A stretch of DNA of 23,219 bases from CAVQGF01 sp045807945 (GCA_045807945.1 JBJMGI010000029.1:1-23219), one strand, 5' to 3'; shown: positions 14,021 through 22,960, counted from the stretch's first letter. Numbers and translations are program-made. Notes: generated from the sequence alone by a model not told the origin.

Positions 14021-15144
14021 GCACTCTTTTTACGCTTTTGATCGTTCGCGATCGGGAGCTCCACGCAGAATTTCGTTCCCGCTCCCGCCTGGGACACGAA
14101 AAATATCCTGCCGCCCTGCGCATTGATGATCCTGCGCGCTCCGCTCAGTCCCAGACCTGTGCCGCCCTTCTTCGTTGTGAAATAGGGGGAGAATATCTGC
14201 GCGCGGACGTCGTCAGGGATGCCGTGGCCGGTGTCCTCAACGCTAAGCAGCGCTCCATGCTCCTTGATCGAGCTGGAGAGAGTCAGCTTGCCGCCGTTCG
14301 GCATCGCCTGGATCGCGTTGATGATCAGGTTCACCAACGCGCGCCGCACGTCTGCTGCGTTCACGCAGAGTGGCACTTTTCCTGAGTGATAACGCCTCTC
14401 CACAGAGAGCCCCTGGATCCGGCTCCACAGCGGCCGTGCCAGCTCTAGACCTTCTTCCAGCAACTCGTCGGCGGTAATCTCGGAGGTCTCGCCTTTGCTC
14501 CCGACGATGCTTTCGCGAAGCCGCTGGATGATCTCGACTCCGCGATTGGCAGCGTTGCGGATCATGCCTACGTAGGGCTGCCGCTCGCTCAACGATGCCT
14601 CTTGTTTGATATCGAGCAGGGTTGCGGCCTGGGTGATGCTGTTCAGGACGTTGCTGAAATCGTGCGCCATCACAGCCGCCATCTGCCCTGCTGCAAGATG
14701 CCGCTCGGCATCGCTGACCACGTCGCGGAGCTCGGTCAGCTCTGTGACATCACGCACTATGACCAGAGCTCCGATGGTCTCCCCTTCTCGTTGGGAGTCG
14801 CGGATCGGGCTCGCCGACACGGTTGCATGAACCCGGTTCTTCCCGCCTGTCCGCGAGAACACTCCTGGCTGCTGGCGCACAATCTCGCCTCGCAACGCGC
14901 GGCGAACACCTAACGAGCAATCCGGCTCGTGTCCGTTCTGCTCCAGTCCTAGCGCCTGCCCAAGAACGTGAATGTGGGTCCCGCACAGTTCCAAAGCTGC
15001 CCGCCCGGCGAACTGCTCAGCAGCCTGGTTCAGCGCGCGAATACGCGAGTCTGTATCCACCAGGAACACTGCTTCCGGCATGCTGTCCAGAAGCTCGGCG
15101 GTTTCCACCTGGCGTAACGACGGTATGGGATCCATTTGGTGCAC
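14017..15144 (-). CDS. PAS-domain sensor histidine kinase (NtrB-like)
   Basis: 375 residues from GTG at 15144 (an in-frame ATG at 15135 is an alternative; neither has a clear RBS). There is no TM segment, so it is cytoplasmic. A PAS domain (~14-135) begins ELLDSMPEAVFLVDTDSRI and ends with GALVIVRDVTEL. The H-box is MAHDFSNVLNSI with His161, of the HDxxN class. The ATPase domain has the N-box (NLIINAIQAM, Asn276), G1 (DTGHGIP, 304-310), F-box (FSPYFTTK) and G2 (GGTGLGL, 327-333). It autophosphorylates on His161 and passes phosphate to a response regulator. The single-domain regulator 102 nt upstream on the same strand is the obvious candidate partner. The signal sensed by PAS is unknown. Confidence 0.92.
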   Translation of the reverse strand: MHQMDPIPSLRQVETAELLDSMPEAVFLVDTDSRIRALNQAAEQFAGRAALELCGTHIHVLGQALGLEQNGHEPDCSLGVRRALRGEIVRQQPGVFSRTGGKNRVHATVSASPIRDSQREGETIGALVIVRDVTELTELRDVVSDAERHLAAGQMAAVMAHDFSNVLNSITQAATLLDIKQEASLSERQPYVGMIRNAANRGVEIIQRLRESIVGSKGETSEITADELLEEGLELARPLWSRIQGLSVERRYHSGKVPLCVNAADVRRALVNLIINAIQAMPNGGKLTLSSSIKEHGALLSVEDTGHGIPDDVRAQIFSPYFTTKKGGTGLGLSGARRIINAQGGRIFFVSQAGAGTKFCVELPIANDQKRKKSA

Positions 15145-15246
15145 GAATGGCTCGTCGTACTGGGGATTTTGAGTTAGATGGAAGGAGACTGGCGCGGGAT
15201 GTCGCTAATTGACGGTTCCAGAGCGACTGCTGCTTTGTTCGTCGAT

Positions 15247-15624
15247 TTACGCGCTGCGCTGTGAGGCTTTCTCGTTTGTCTTCAGCAGCTCGTTGACGAT
15301 CGTGACCAGCTCTTCAGGATTGACCGGTTTCTCCAGGTAAAGATCCGCCAGCGGCTCGGCCGCCTGAAACGCTTCCGCCACGTACCCTGAAACCACAACA
15401 ACCGGCATAGCAGAGTGGGTTTTGGCAGCTTGCACTACGGCGCGGCCATTGGCATCGCCGAGGCGCCAGTCGGTCACAACGGCGTCGTAGGTGTTGTGCT
15501 TCAGTTTGTCGATGGCGTCATGGGCAGAGCTGGAGGCAGTGACGGTGTGTCCGGCACTCTCCAAAATGGCGCATTTTAAGGTGACTACGTGGGGTTCGTC
15601 GTCAATACAAAGAATCCGGGCCAT
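15247..15624 (-). CDS. Single-domain response regulator (CheY-like receiver)
   Basis: 125 residues from the ATG at 15624 with GGAG nine nt upstream (GAGGAGCCCGTCCGC then ATG); an in-frame start at 15654 lacks this. All receiver residues are present: acidic cluster IDDE (~8-10), phospho-acceptor Asp52 (VVTDWRL), Ser79 (VVVSG) and Lys99 (LEKPV). There is no output domain, so it acts as a phosphate relay or by protein-protein binding. It sits directly upstream of the PAS kinase on the same strand, likely a two-component pair. Confidence 0.92.
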   Translation of the reverse strand: MARILCIDDEPHVVTLKCAILESAGHTVTASSSAHDAIDKLKHNTYDAVVTDWRLGDANGRAVVQAAKTHSAMPVVVVSGYVAEAFQAAEPLADLYLEKPVNPEELVTIVNELLKTNEKASQRSA

Positions 15625-15766
15625 GCGGACGGGCTCCTCGAGCCTGGGCGACACTTTGTATGATGCACAAATTGGCGCTGTGGATAATCTGCCCGAAAAA
15701 CAGCAGAGGCTCGGCTGGCCCCCTATTCTGTAGGAGGCCCGCGGAGCCTGTCAAATCCAGCGTTTC

Positions 15767-17368
15767 TTAGATCTTCTCGCCGATCGACTTTGCCTGCGTG
15801 AACAGCAGCAGGTAATCCGGACCGCCTGCCTTGGAATCGGTACCGGACATGTTGAAGCCGCCGAACGGATGCGCTCCCACCATCGCGCCCGTGCACTTGC
15901 GGTTCAGGTACAGATTGCCGACGTGGAACTCGTTCCGCGCCCGCTCCAGCTTCTCTGGCGAGGAAGAGTAAAGCGCTCCGGTGAGGCCGTAAATCGTGTT
16001 ATTCGCGATCGCAAGAGCATCGTCAAAGTTCCGGGATTTGATGACCGCGAGCACCGGCCCGAAGATCTCTTCCTGCGAGATACGCGCGTTGGGAGCCACA
16101 TCCGCAATGACCGTTGGCTGCAGGAAGTATCCATCCCCTGCTTGCTTTGCCGGACCGCCACCTGCGATGAGCCGGCCTTCCTTCTTGCCGATCTCGATGT
16201 ACTCCTGAATGGACTTCATCGCCGACTCGTTCACCACCGGGCCCATGTTTGGGTTTTCGGCAGGATCGCCAACCGTGATCTTTTCCACTCGTTCACGCAG
16301 CAGCTCAATGAACTTGTCGTAGACCTTCTCATCCACGATGGCGCGGGAGCACGCCGAGCACTTCTGTCCGGAGAATCCGAACGCCGCCTGCGCAACGCCT
16401 TCAACCGCGGCGTCGAGGTTCCCATCTGCGTCCACAATGATGGAATCTTTACCGCCCATCTCGAGCACCGTGCGCTTGATCCAGATCTGCCCCGGCTTCA
16501 CGTCTGCGGCGCGCTTGTTGATGTCGAGCCCAACTTCTTTCGAACCCGTGAACGCGATGTAGCGCGTCTTCGGATGTTCGACCAGAGCATTGCCAAAGCT
16601 TGCGCCGGATCCAGGACAGAAACTCACAACGCCGTCCGGCAGCCCTGCTTCTTGCAGCGCTTCTACAAACCGCGCGGCGATGGTGGGCGAATCACTCGAA
16701 GGCTTCAGGATGACGGTGTTGCCAGTGATGATGGAAGCAACGGTCATGCCGGCCATGATGGCGCACGGGAAGTTCCACGGCGGGATCACCGCACCTACTC
16801 CCAAGGGGATGTAGCGGAGCTGGTCGCGTTCGCCGGGCAGCTGCACCGCGGTGCGCGCCTGGTCGAGCTTCATTGCTTCGCGCGCATAGAATTCGCAGAA
16901 ATCGATGGTCTCGGCGACGTCGCCATCAGCCTCAGCCCAGTTTTTGCCGACTTCGTACACGAGCCAAGCGTTAAACTCGAACTTGCGCTGGCGAAGAATA
17001 TCGGCAGTCCGCATGATGATCGAGACGCGTTCCTCGACCGAGGTGAATTTCCAGCTCTCGGAGGCAGCCAACGCCGCCTGCATCGCCGGTTCCGCGTGCT
17101 CGCGTTCTGCGCGTTGATGGATTCCGACGATCTCCGAGGGCTTCGCCGGATTCAGCGACTTGATCTTGCCGGTCGTCTTAATGTTCTCGCCGCCGATGAT
17201 CAGCGGGTACTCGCGTCCAAGTTCGGAATGGACCTTGGCCAGGGCGGCGCGCATGGCGCGCGCATTCTCAGGCTTTGAAAAATCGGTGAATGGCTCGTTG
17301 CGGAACGGGCCTTCAGGCAGAAAGAGGTTCTGTCTTCCTACGCGGACTGCTTCTAGTGTGGCTGCCAT
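15767..17368 (-). CDS. rocA: L-glutamate gamma-semialdehyde (1-pyrroline-5-carboxylate) dehydrogenase
   Basis: 533 residues from the ATG at 17368 with GAGGT 7 nt upstream; the frame continues to 17518 but the extra N-terminal 50 residues are unlike the family. This is an NAD-dependent aldehyde dehydrogenase that oxidises glutamate semialdehyde/P5C to glutamate, the second step of proline catabolism and also used in arginine/ornithine breakdown. Visible features are the NAD-binding PPWNFP (Asn199), the GS motif FTGSKEVG (~273-280), the general base Glu303 in LEMGGKDS, and catalytic Cys337 in GQKCSACSR, the context typical of RocA/PruA enzymes. The length matches RocA-type monofunctional enzymes. 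No proline dehydrogenase gene is in the window. Confidence 0.93.
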   Translation of the reverse strand: MAATLEAVRVGRQNLFLPEGPFRNEPFTDFSKPENARAMRAALAKVHSELGREYPLIIGGENIKTTGKIKSLNPAKPSEIVGIHQRAEREHAEPAMQAALAASESWKFTSVEERVSIIMRTADILRQRKFEFNAWLVYEVGKNWAEADGDVAETIDFCEFYAREAMKLDQARTAVQLPGERDQLRYIPLGVGAVIPPWNFPCAIMAGMTVASIITGNTVILKPSSDSPTIAARFVEALQEAGLPDGVVSFCPGSGASFGNALVEHPKTRYIAFTGSKEVGLDINKRAADVKPGQIWIKRTVLEMGGKDSIIVDADGNLDAAVEGVAQAAFGFSGQKCSACSRAIVDEKVYDKFIELLRERVEKITVGDPAENPNMGPVVNESAMKSIQEYIEIGKKEGRLIAGGGPAKQAGDGYFLQPTVIADVAPNARISQEEIFGPVLAVIKSRNFDDALAIANNTIYGLTGALYSSSPEKLERARNEFHVGNLYLNRKCTGAMVGAHPFGGFNMSGTDSKAGGPDYLLLFTQAKSIGEKI

Positions 17369-17402
17369 ACAAGTGACCTCGACGGGATGGGATGAATATT
17401 TG

Positions 17403-17431
17403 ATTCTACGCCAGCCCTCAGGATTCTTCAG
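17403..17431 (-). promoter_or_regulatory. Candidate promoter for the P5C dehydrogenase gene
   Basis: On the minus strand CTGAAG (17431-17426), a 17-bp spacer, then TAGAAT (17408-17403), about 35 nt upstream of the ATG. The -10 is good (5 of 6) and the -35 is weak. Confidence 0.35.
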
Positions 17432-17600
17432 CCCCGGAGGGCGGGTGATTGCGAGAGTTTTCAGAGTTGCTAGTGGAGACCGTCTGCATCTCGCTTTGTC
17501 CCTTCGCCTACGCGGCACGTCCCAGGGCGCTGCTACTTCGTCACCATTGCGGCGTTAAACCGATTCAATGGCTGCTATCAGCCAGGTAAGAAGAGGGATA

Positions 17601-17641
17601 CCAAATTCAGAATCAACTCTCAGCAGCTATTCCAAATTCAG
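17601..17641 (+). repeat. Direct repeat CCAAATTCAG, 31-bp spacing
   Basis: Two identical 10-mers at 17601-17610 and 17632-17641 lie 31 bp apart (about three helical turns). The second ends 11 bp before the candidate -35 of the receptor gene. The position is suited to an activator binding on one face of the DNA. Confidence 0.5.
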
Positions 17642-17652
17642 GAACTTGGGTA

Positions 17653-17680
17653 TTGCATTCAGCGGCAACTTGTGTAGAAT
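17653..17680 (+). promoter_or_regulatory. Candidate sigma-70 promoter for the TonB-dependent receptor
   Basis: TTGCAT (17653-17658), a 16-bp spacer, then TAGAAT (17675-17680). This would give a leader of about 125 nt before the ATG at 17814. Confidence 0.45.
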
Positions 17681-17813
17681 CAGCGCGCTACTTGGGATTC
17701 AAAATTGCATTAGCAGCGCCAGTTACCGACACATCTCTATATTGTTCGCATTCATAAACGGTCATCCGGAACGGAATCGTTTTTTTAGATAGCTCAACCC
17801 CAAGGAGCTGGAA

Positions 17814-20800
17814 ATGCGTCTGCTGAAAGTCAGCCTCACTCTGCTTGTTGTATTCACCTTAACCACAGCAGTTTTTAGCCAAACAGCGACTTCGTCCCTG
17901 CGCGGAACCGTTATGGATCCGAAGGGCGGAGTCATCCCTGGCGCAACTGTCACTATCAAGAACACGGCGCAAGGGTCTTCACGCGAAGCCAAAACAGATG
18001 ATCGAGGCGAGTATCAATTTCAGCAGGTACCCCCCGCGGTCTACGACGTGACCGCAACCGCCCCCAATGTTGGGTCGGTCACTCAAAAAGGAGTAAGACT
18101 GCTGGTTGCTACCGGGTCGACCCTGGATCTTACGGTCAAGCTGAGCTCATCCACGACGATCGAAGTTCAGGCCACAGCCCCCATTGTGAACACCTCGGAT
18201 GCGTCGATCGGCAATGCCTTCGACACACAGAAAATCCTAAGTCTTCCTATTGAGGGCAGGGACCCAGTCGCAATCCTGAGCTTGCAACCGGGCGTAGCGT
18301 ATACCGGCCCATCTGACAACCACATCGACCAAACCAACGATTCGCGCAACGGTGCAGTCAACGGCGAACGCAGCGACCAAAGCAACATCACGCTCGATGG
18401 CATTGACAACAACGACCAGAACACGGGCAACGCCTTTACCGGCGCGCTGCGAAGCACACTGGACTCGGTCCAGGAATTTCGCGTGACCACCAGCAACTCG
18501 AACGCAGATAGCGGCCGTTCCGCAGGCGCTCAAGTCAACCTGGTCACCAAAAGCGGCACAAACAAATTCCATGGCACCGCTTATGAATACAACCGCTCCA
18601 GCATCGGGCAGGCAAACGACTGGTTCAATAAGGCGTCGCAAGTCTCTGCAGGGCAGCCGAATCAACCCGGCAAGCTGGTCCGTAATACTTATGGGGCTGC
18701 ACTGGGTGGTCCGCTGTGGAAGGACCGGCTGTTCTTCTTCGGTACGTTCGAGGCGCAGCCCACCCGCGAGAACACGCAGGTGAACCGCGTAGTACCAAGC
18801 GACAATCTTCGGAACGGGATGATCAGCTACCTGGACGGCGGCGGGAATGTGGTCACTTTGACAGCAGCTCAGTTTGCGTCAATGGATCCCCTCTGCTCCG
18901 GGGCAGGCACCTGTCCACTGGGTCCTGGCCCAAACCCGAACGTGCTGGCTTTGTTCAACACCTATCCCCACTCCAACACAACGAACACCGCTATCGCCTC
19001 AGATGCGATCGCCTCTGACGGTCTAAACTTCCAGGGCTACACGTTCTCCGCGGCGACACCCGTTAACCTGAACACCTATGTGGCGAAGCTGGATTATCTG
19101 ATCGATAAAAATGGCAACCACCGTCTGTTTCTGCGCGGCAATCTCCAGGACGACAACCTCGCCGATCCCCCGCAGTTCCCCGACCAGCCAGCAGCCCGGA
19201 CTTTCAGCAATTACAGCAAAGGGTTGGCGGGCGGCTACACCGCTATCCTGACGCCCAACCTGATCAACAACTTCAGATACGGCTACGTGCGGCAGACCCT
19301 GGGCACGGCTGGTTTGGGCACGCAACACCACATATTCATGCGCGGGCTCGACAATCCATCTTCATTCTTGCGCAGTCAGTTCGTCACCGTTCCGGTACAT
19401 AACATCATCGACGATGCCACATGGACGAAAGGTAAACACACTATCCAATTCGGCGGCAATATGCGCATCGTGAGCGACATCCGAAGCTCAACGGTAAATT
19501 CGTTCTCCGTAGGCGTAACCAACGCTTCCTGGACTCCTAATGCATCAATCGCGAACAACAGTAACTGCAACGGACCAGGGACTCCCTGCAGCCTCGATCC
19601 GGCTAGTTTTGGTTTCCCGGCGGTTGATCCCGGCTTCCAGAATGCTTATGACTACCCGGCGATGGCGATGGCGGGCATCATCTCCGAAGTTGATGCGCAG
19701 TACAACTTCACCATCAACGGCGACACGCTGCCGGAGGGCGCCCCGGTAAATCGAAACTTTATTGCGCATGAGTATGAGCTGTATGGCCAAGACTCGTGGA
19801 GGATCAAGCCTAACCTTACGATCACGGCCGGCCTGCGGTACTCGATTCTGCAACCCCCGTACGAGGTGAACGGTGTGCAGGTTGCTCCTACGGTGAGCTT
19901 GGAAGATTGGTTCCAGCGCCGAGGAGACGCTATGTTGAAGGGTCTGCCCTTCAATGAACTGATCACGTTCGACAAATCCGGACAGGCCAATGGTAAGAAG
20001 CCGTACTGGGGCTATGATTGGTCGAATCTTGCTCCGCGCATCGCAATCGCCTACTCGCCGGGATTCAGCAGTGGCGCGCTAGGCAAACTGTTCGGCGGCC
20101 CGGGAAAGACCTCCATCCGTGGCGGCTGGGGAAAGTATTACGACCACTTCGGTGAGGCGACAGTAAACACCTTCGATCAGAACGGATCGTTCGGACTCTC
20201 GACCACGTTGACGAATGGTGGTGGGATCCAGACAGTCGACGGTGCGCCGCGATTCACCGACCAATTCACCATCCCAGCTTCCATTACCGTGCCGTCTCCG
20301 GGAGGCCATTTCCCTACCACTTTCCCGGCCGACAACTTCGCCGTGCAATGGGGCTTGGACGACAAAATGAAGACTCCCTTCACGCACGCGATTGACTTTT
20401 CTGTAACGCGCGAGCTGCCAGGGGGCCTTGTGGTGGAAGCAGCCTACGTCGGCAGGTTCGCACGCCGTCTGCTGCAACAGGACGATCTCGCCATGCCGCG
20501 AAATGTAGTCGATCCTTCCTCGAAGATGGATTACTTCACCGCGATAAGGGCGCTGGACAACCTTGCTTTGGCTAACGGAGGCGTGGGTGTAGACGAAAGC
20601 ACCGTCGCACCGATTCCTTACTGGGAAAACCTGTTCGGCGCAACTTCTGCTGGTTCGGGTGGGGCGGCTGGATGCGCTCCCGGAGCGGGAGGAGTGGCGA
20701 ATCCTACGGCAACTCAGAACATGTACGACCTTCTGCAATGCGGTCTCGTTCACAACGAGACTACATTCCTGCAAATCGTCGACGGCGTTCAGGGAAATCC

Positions 20801-21665
20801 GTGCTTCCCTGGGTGTGCCACGTTGGGCGGAGTGACAGGGCCATCTCAGTTCTTCTCTCCCCAGTTCGCCTCGCTCTATTCCTGGCGCTCCATGGGTAAC
20901 AGCTCATATAACGGGGGCCAGCTGATGCTCCGTCGTGCGATGCGCAACGGCGTCCAGTTCGACTTCAACTACGTGTACTCCAAATCGCTTGACGTGGGTT
21001 CGGACGCGGAACGCATCAACTTCCTGGGCGGCCCTGGTGATCAACTCTTCAATGCCTGGGATCCCAAGGCCGGCTGGTCCGTCTCGCAGTTCGACACGAC
21101 GCATCAGATCAATACCAACTACGTGATTGAGCTGCCGTTCGGCCGTGGGCGGCACTTTGCCAGTAACGCTAGCCGTATCGCCGATTCCATCCTTGGGGGC
21201 TGGGATCTCACAGGAGTCTGGCGTTGGACGAGCGGCTATCCGGTGACTATCGGCAATGGTGGGGCTTGGGCGACGAACTGGGAACTCAGCGGTTATGCTA
21301 CCCGCATCGCCGCGAAGCCCAGCACGGGCGTGTTCATTCAAGCCGATGGGACACCTACCATTTTCAAGGATCCTACCGATGCGATCGGCCGGTATCGTCA
21401 GGACTTGCCGGGCGAGATCGGCGAACGCACTAGTCTTCGCGGGCCGGGCTACTTCGGTGCAGACATGGGTCTAACGAAGACGTTCAAGATCACCGAAGGG
21501 CAAACCATTAAATTTGCCTGGGAGACCTTCAACGTATTCAACAACGTGCGATTCGACGCGTTGCAACTAAGTACGGGAATCGACTCCTCATTGTCCTTCG
21601 GCTCATTCAGTGGAACGCTGACAGTACCGCGTAGAATGCAGTTCTCTCTGCGGTACAGCTTCTAG
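17814..21665 (+). CDS. TonB-dependent receptor, Oar-like, with carboxypeptidase-regulatory N-domain
   Basis: 1283 residues, ATG at 17814 with AAGGAG at 17802-17807. A signal peptide (~1-22, LLKVSLTLLVVFTLTTAVFS) is followed by a carboxypeptidase-regulatory-like Ig-fold domain (~26-110; LRGTVMDPKGGVIPGATVTIKN, YQFQQVPPAVYDV). A plug domain follows (~125-260; LPIEGRDPVAILSLQPGV, DGIDNNDQNTG, LVTKSGTNKFHGTAYEY). A large 22-strand-type beta-barrel extends to the C-terminal Phe (MQFSLRYSF). These receptors are numerous in Acidobacteriota and resemble Myxococcus Oar. They are thought to import oligosaccharides, peptides or other large compounds, but the substrate is unknown. It is alone in its transcription unit, with a long leader and its own terminator. 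It is a close paralogue of the partial receptor at 1-2232. Confidence 0.95.
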   Translation: MRLLKVSLTLLVVFTLTTAVFSQTATSSLRGTVMDPKGGVIPGATVTIKNTAQGSSREAKTDDRGEYQFQQVPPAVYDVTATAPNVGSVTQKGVRLLVATGSTLDLTVKLSSSTTIEVQATAPIVNTSDASIGNAFDTQKILSLPIEGRDPVAILSLQPGVAYTGPSDNHIDQTNDSRNGAVNGERSDQSNITLDGIDNNDQNTGNAFTGALRSTLDSVQEFRVTTSNSNADSGRSAGAQVNLVTKSGTNKFHGTAYEYNRSSIGQANDWFNKASQVSAGQPNQPGKLVRNTYGAALGGPLWKDRLFFFGTFEAQPTRENTQVNRVVPSDNLRNGMISYLDGGGNVVTLTAAQFASMDPLCSGAGTCPLGPGPNPNVLALFNTYPHSNTTNTAIASDAIASDGLNFQGYTFSAATPVNLNTYVAKLDYLIDKNGNHRLFLRGNLQDDNLADPPQFPDQPAARTFSNYSKGLAGGYTAILTPNLINNFRYGYVRQTLGTAGLGTQHHIFMRGLDNPSSFLRSQFVTVPVHNIIDDATWTKGKHTIQFGGNMRIVSDIRSSTVNSFSVGVTNASWTPNASIANNSNCNGPGTPCSLDPASFGFPAVDPGFQNAYDYPAMAMAGIISEVDAQYNFTINGDTLPEGAPVNRNFIAHEYELYGQDSWRIKPNLTITAGLRYSILQPPYEVNGVQVAPTVSLEDWFQRRGDAMLKGLPFNELITFDKSGQANGKKPYWGYDWSNLAPRIAIAYSPGFSSGALGKLFGGPGKTSIRGGWGKYYDHFGEATVNTFDQNGSFGLSTTLTNGGGIQTVDGAPRFTDQFTIPASITVPSPGGHFPTTFPADNFAVQWGLDDKMKTPFTHAIDFSVTRELPGGLVVEAAYVGRFARRLLQQDDLAMPRNVVDPSSKMDYFTAIRALDNLALANGGVGVDESTVAPIPYWENLFGATSAGSGGAAGCAPGAGGVANPTATQNMYDLLQCGLVHNETTFLQIVDGVQGNPCFPGCATLGGVTGPSQFFSPQFASLYSWRSMGNSSYNGGQLMLRRAMRNGVQFDFNYVYSKSLDVGSDAERINFLGGPGDQLFNAWDPKAGWSVSQFDTTHQINTNYVIELPFGRGRHFASNASRIADSILGGWDLTGVWRWTSGYPVTIGNGGAWATNWELSGYATRIAAKPSTGVFIQADGTPTIFKDPTDAIGRYRQDLPGEIGERTSLRGPGYFGADMGLTKTFKITEGQTIKFAWETFNVFNNVRFDALQLSTGIDSSLSFGSFSGTLTVPRRMQFSLRYSF

Positions 21666-21685
21666 AACCTACCGCATCATCACCT

Positions 21686-21717
21686 TCGGGGCGGAGCAAT
21701 CCGCCCCGATTTTTTTG
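21686..21717 (+). terminator. Intrinsic terminator after the TonB-dependent receptor
   Basis: A 10-bp perfect stem (TCGGGGCGGA at 21686-21695 with TCCGCCCCGA at 21700-21709) with a GCAA (GNRA) tetraloop is followed by a run of T residues from 21710. It lies 20 nt after the receptor stop. Confidence 0.93.
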
Positions 21718-21758
21718 TGCCCAATGGAGGATTTCGGAACGGAGAAGAAGCGGAAGGT

Positions 21759-21977
21759 TTAGTTCGGCCGGTCGGTCATGCGGAACTGGGTGCGGAAGTG
21801 TTCGGACAGCAGCTCGATGGCGGTGCGGTTCCCTTGCGGATCGTCCTTCGCCAGATATTTCATGGCTTCGACCAGCAGGCGCTGGCCTTCGATGTACTTA
21901 TCGTCGCCTTTGCGCGGTTTCTGCCCGCGTAGTTTGCTTGGAACCACCGGGATCACGAATACCTTCGACATTGCCAT
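21759..21977 (-). CDS. Small basic protein of unknown function
   Basis: 72 residues from the ATG at 21977, with AAGGCAGG just upstream; an in-frame GTG at 22010 would extend it, and an ATG at 21971 would shorten it by two. I do not recognise a family. It begins with a short hydrophobic strand (SKVFVIPVVP), then a basic stretch (KLRGQKPRKGDDKY) and an amphipathic helix (GQRLLVEAMKYLAKDD). No signal peptide or TM helix is evident, so it is probably cytoplasmic. It lies 96 nt downstream of the LolA-like gene on the same strand and may be the last gene of that unit. The coherent composition and the RBS support a real gene; its function is open. Confidence 0.6.
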   Translation of the reverse strand: MAMSKVFVIPVVPSKLRGQKPRKGDDKYIEGQRLLVEAMKYLAKDDPQGNRTAIELLSEHFRTQFRMTDRPN

Positions 21978-22073
21978 TGCCTGCCTTGGGGTCGCCAGAA
22001 ACCCGTGCACGGAGTCTACGACAGCTTCTACTCTGCTTCCAGTCTTAACTGAGTTGACGCTCGGGGAACTCGG

Positions 22074-22931
22074 TCAGAGACCCGAAGGCGCGTTGACGGT
22101 CTTGGTCTTGCCGGTAGTCTTCAGCTTGAAATCGTCGTCGGTAAGCTTCTCGTTGATCTTAACGTTCGAATACTTAGCGAGACGATAATCGCCGGACTCC
22201 GACTCGATGAACTTCTGTTGCACCGAGACGCCACGCGCGTCGTCGATCCACAGCTCGATATTGGAAAACATCTTCTTGGCTTTATCGCCCTTTGGCACCA
22301 ACTCGAGCTTGCTCGCTTTGATGCCGTTGATGGTTTCGTTGCCCGCATACTTCACATCGAACGAATTCGGCAGGTCGTGTCCACGCCCACCGAAACCTAG
22401 AACCAGAAAGCTCTCGAAGTCGGCGCGGTTCTTGCCCGTGTCATACACCGTGACGCGTTCCAGCTTCGGCTCGTATAAGCGCAGCTTGCTGTCAGTGAAT
22501 AGAACTTCTTTCGGCGCGGCCGCTCCATTCAGAGTCTGCACATCGGCCAACATCTCGATGTTCTTGCCATTGCGACGGAAGTAGATCTTCCCCGTCTGCG
22601 TGTCGGTTGCGCCGATCACGCGCGTGAACTGGTCCCACTGGAAATCGGCCGTTGTGGTGCGGAAGTTTGCCGCAGCCGTGTCCATCTTTTTGAGCACAGA
22701 TTCGAGCAGCTCTTTATCTGTTGGAGGCGGCGCCGGCTTTGCTGGCGCAGGCTTTGCTTCCGGCTTCCCGCTCGCGGCGGCAGCTTTTGCCTCTGGCTTC
22801 GCCGATGCGACCACCGTCTCCGGCGTAGCAGAGCTCTTTTTTGCCGGCGCAGGCGAGTTGCTCTGCGCGCCCGCGGTTCTGCAAAACAGCAGCACTGCTG
22901 CCAAAAATGCCGCGCGTTGCTTCAGCTTCAT
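22074..22931 (-). CDS. LolA-like outer-membrane lipoprotein carrier family protein
   Basis: 285 residues from the ATG at 22931, chosen because it begins a clean signal peptide (MKLKQRAAFLAAVLLFCRTAGA); the frame runs open further upstream without a sensible N-terminus. A Pro/Ala/Lys-rich linker (~25-72) with repeated KPEAK units precedes a LolA/LolB-fold-like domain (~73-275). This domain has helix ELLESVLKKMDTAAANFRTT followed by beta strands (GKIYFRRNGKNIEML, KEVLFTDSKLRLYEPKLERVTVY, FIESESGDYRLAKYSNVKIN). LolA-type proteins bind lipidated proteins in the periplasm and carry them to the outer membrane. The long linker is unusual for classic LolA, so it could have a different hydrophobic ligand. 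It is 29 nt downstream of a small membrane-protein gene, likely one operon. Confidence 0.82.
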   Translation of the reverse strand: MKLKQRAAFLAAVLLFCRTAGAQSNSPAPAKKSSATPETVVASAKPEAKAAAASGKPEAKPAPAKPAPPPTDKELLESVLKKMDTAAANFRTTTADFQWDQFTRVIGATDTQTGKIYFRRNGKNIEMLADVQTLNGAAAPKEVLFTDSKLRLYEPKLERVTVYDTGKNRADFESFLVLGFGGRGHDLPNSFDVKYAGNETINGIKASKLELVPKGDKAKKMFSNIELWIDDARGVSVQQKFIESESGDYRLAKYSNVKINEKLTDDDFKLKTTGKTKTVNAPSGL

Positions 22932-22960
22932 ATCGTTCTCGCTAAAGGACTTAGCTGCAA

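Larger units (their letters stand above)
17369..17813. other. 445-bp intergenic region between divergent P5C dehydrogenase and TonB-receptor genes
   Basis: No supportable gene is present; short frames here show no start/RBS or family similarity. It holds candidate promoters for both genes, a direct repeat CCAAATTCAG (17601-17610 and 17632-17641) just upstream of the receptor promoter, and a second pair of similar strings (ACTTGGG at 17644 and 17690; ATTGCATT at 17652 and 17704). It ends in the receptor leader with its Shine-Dalgarno. Confidence 0.6.

Noticed and set aside
14040..14053. GATCG-TTCG-CGATC hairpin just after the LuxR regulator as a terminator
   Set aside because: Only 5 bp, within the kinase coding sequence, and not followed by T residues on the plus strand. 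The T-rich stretch precedes it.
15869..17278. 469-residue plus-strand frame opposite P5C dehydrogenase
   Set aside because: The minus strand carries all catalytic motifs of the aldehyde dehydrogenase. The plus frame is its mirror, with no family motif or ribosome site.
17765..17787. T7 run before the receptor as a leader terminator
   Set aside because: The preceding CCGGAACGG can only make a 3-bp stem, too weak for attenuation.
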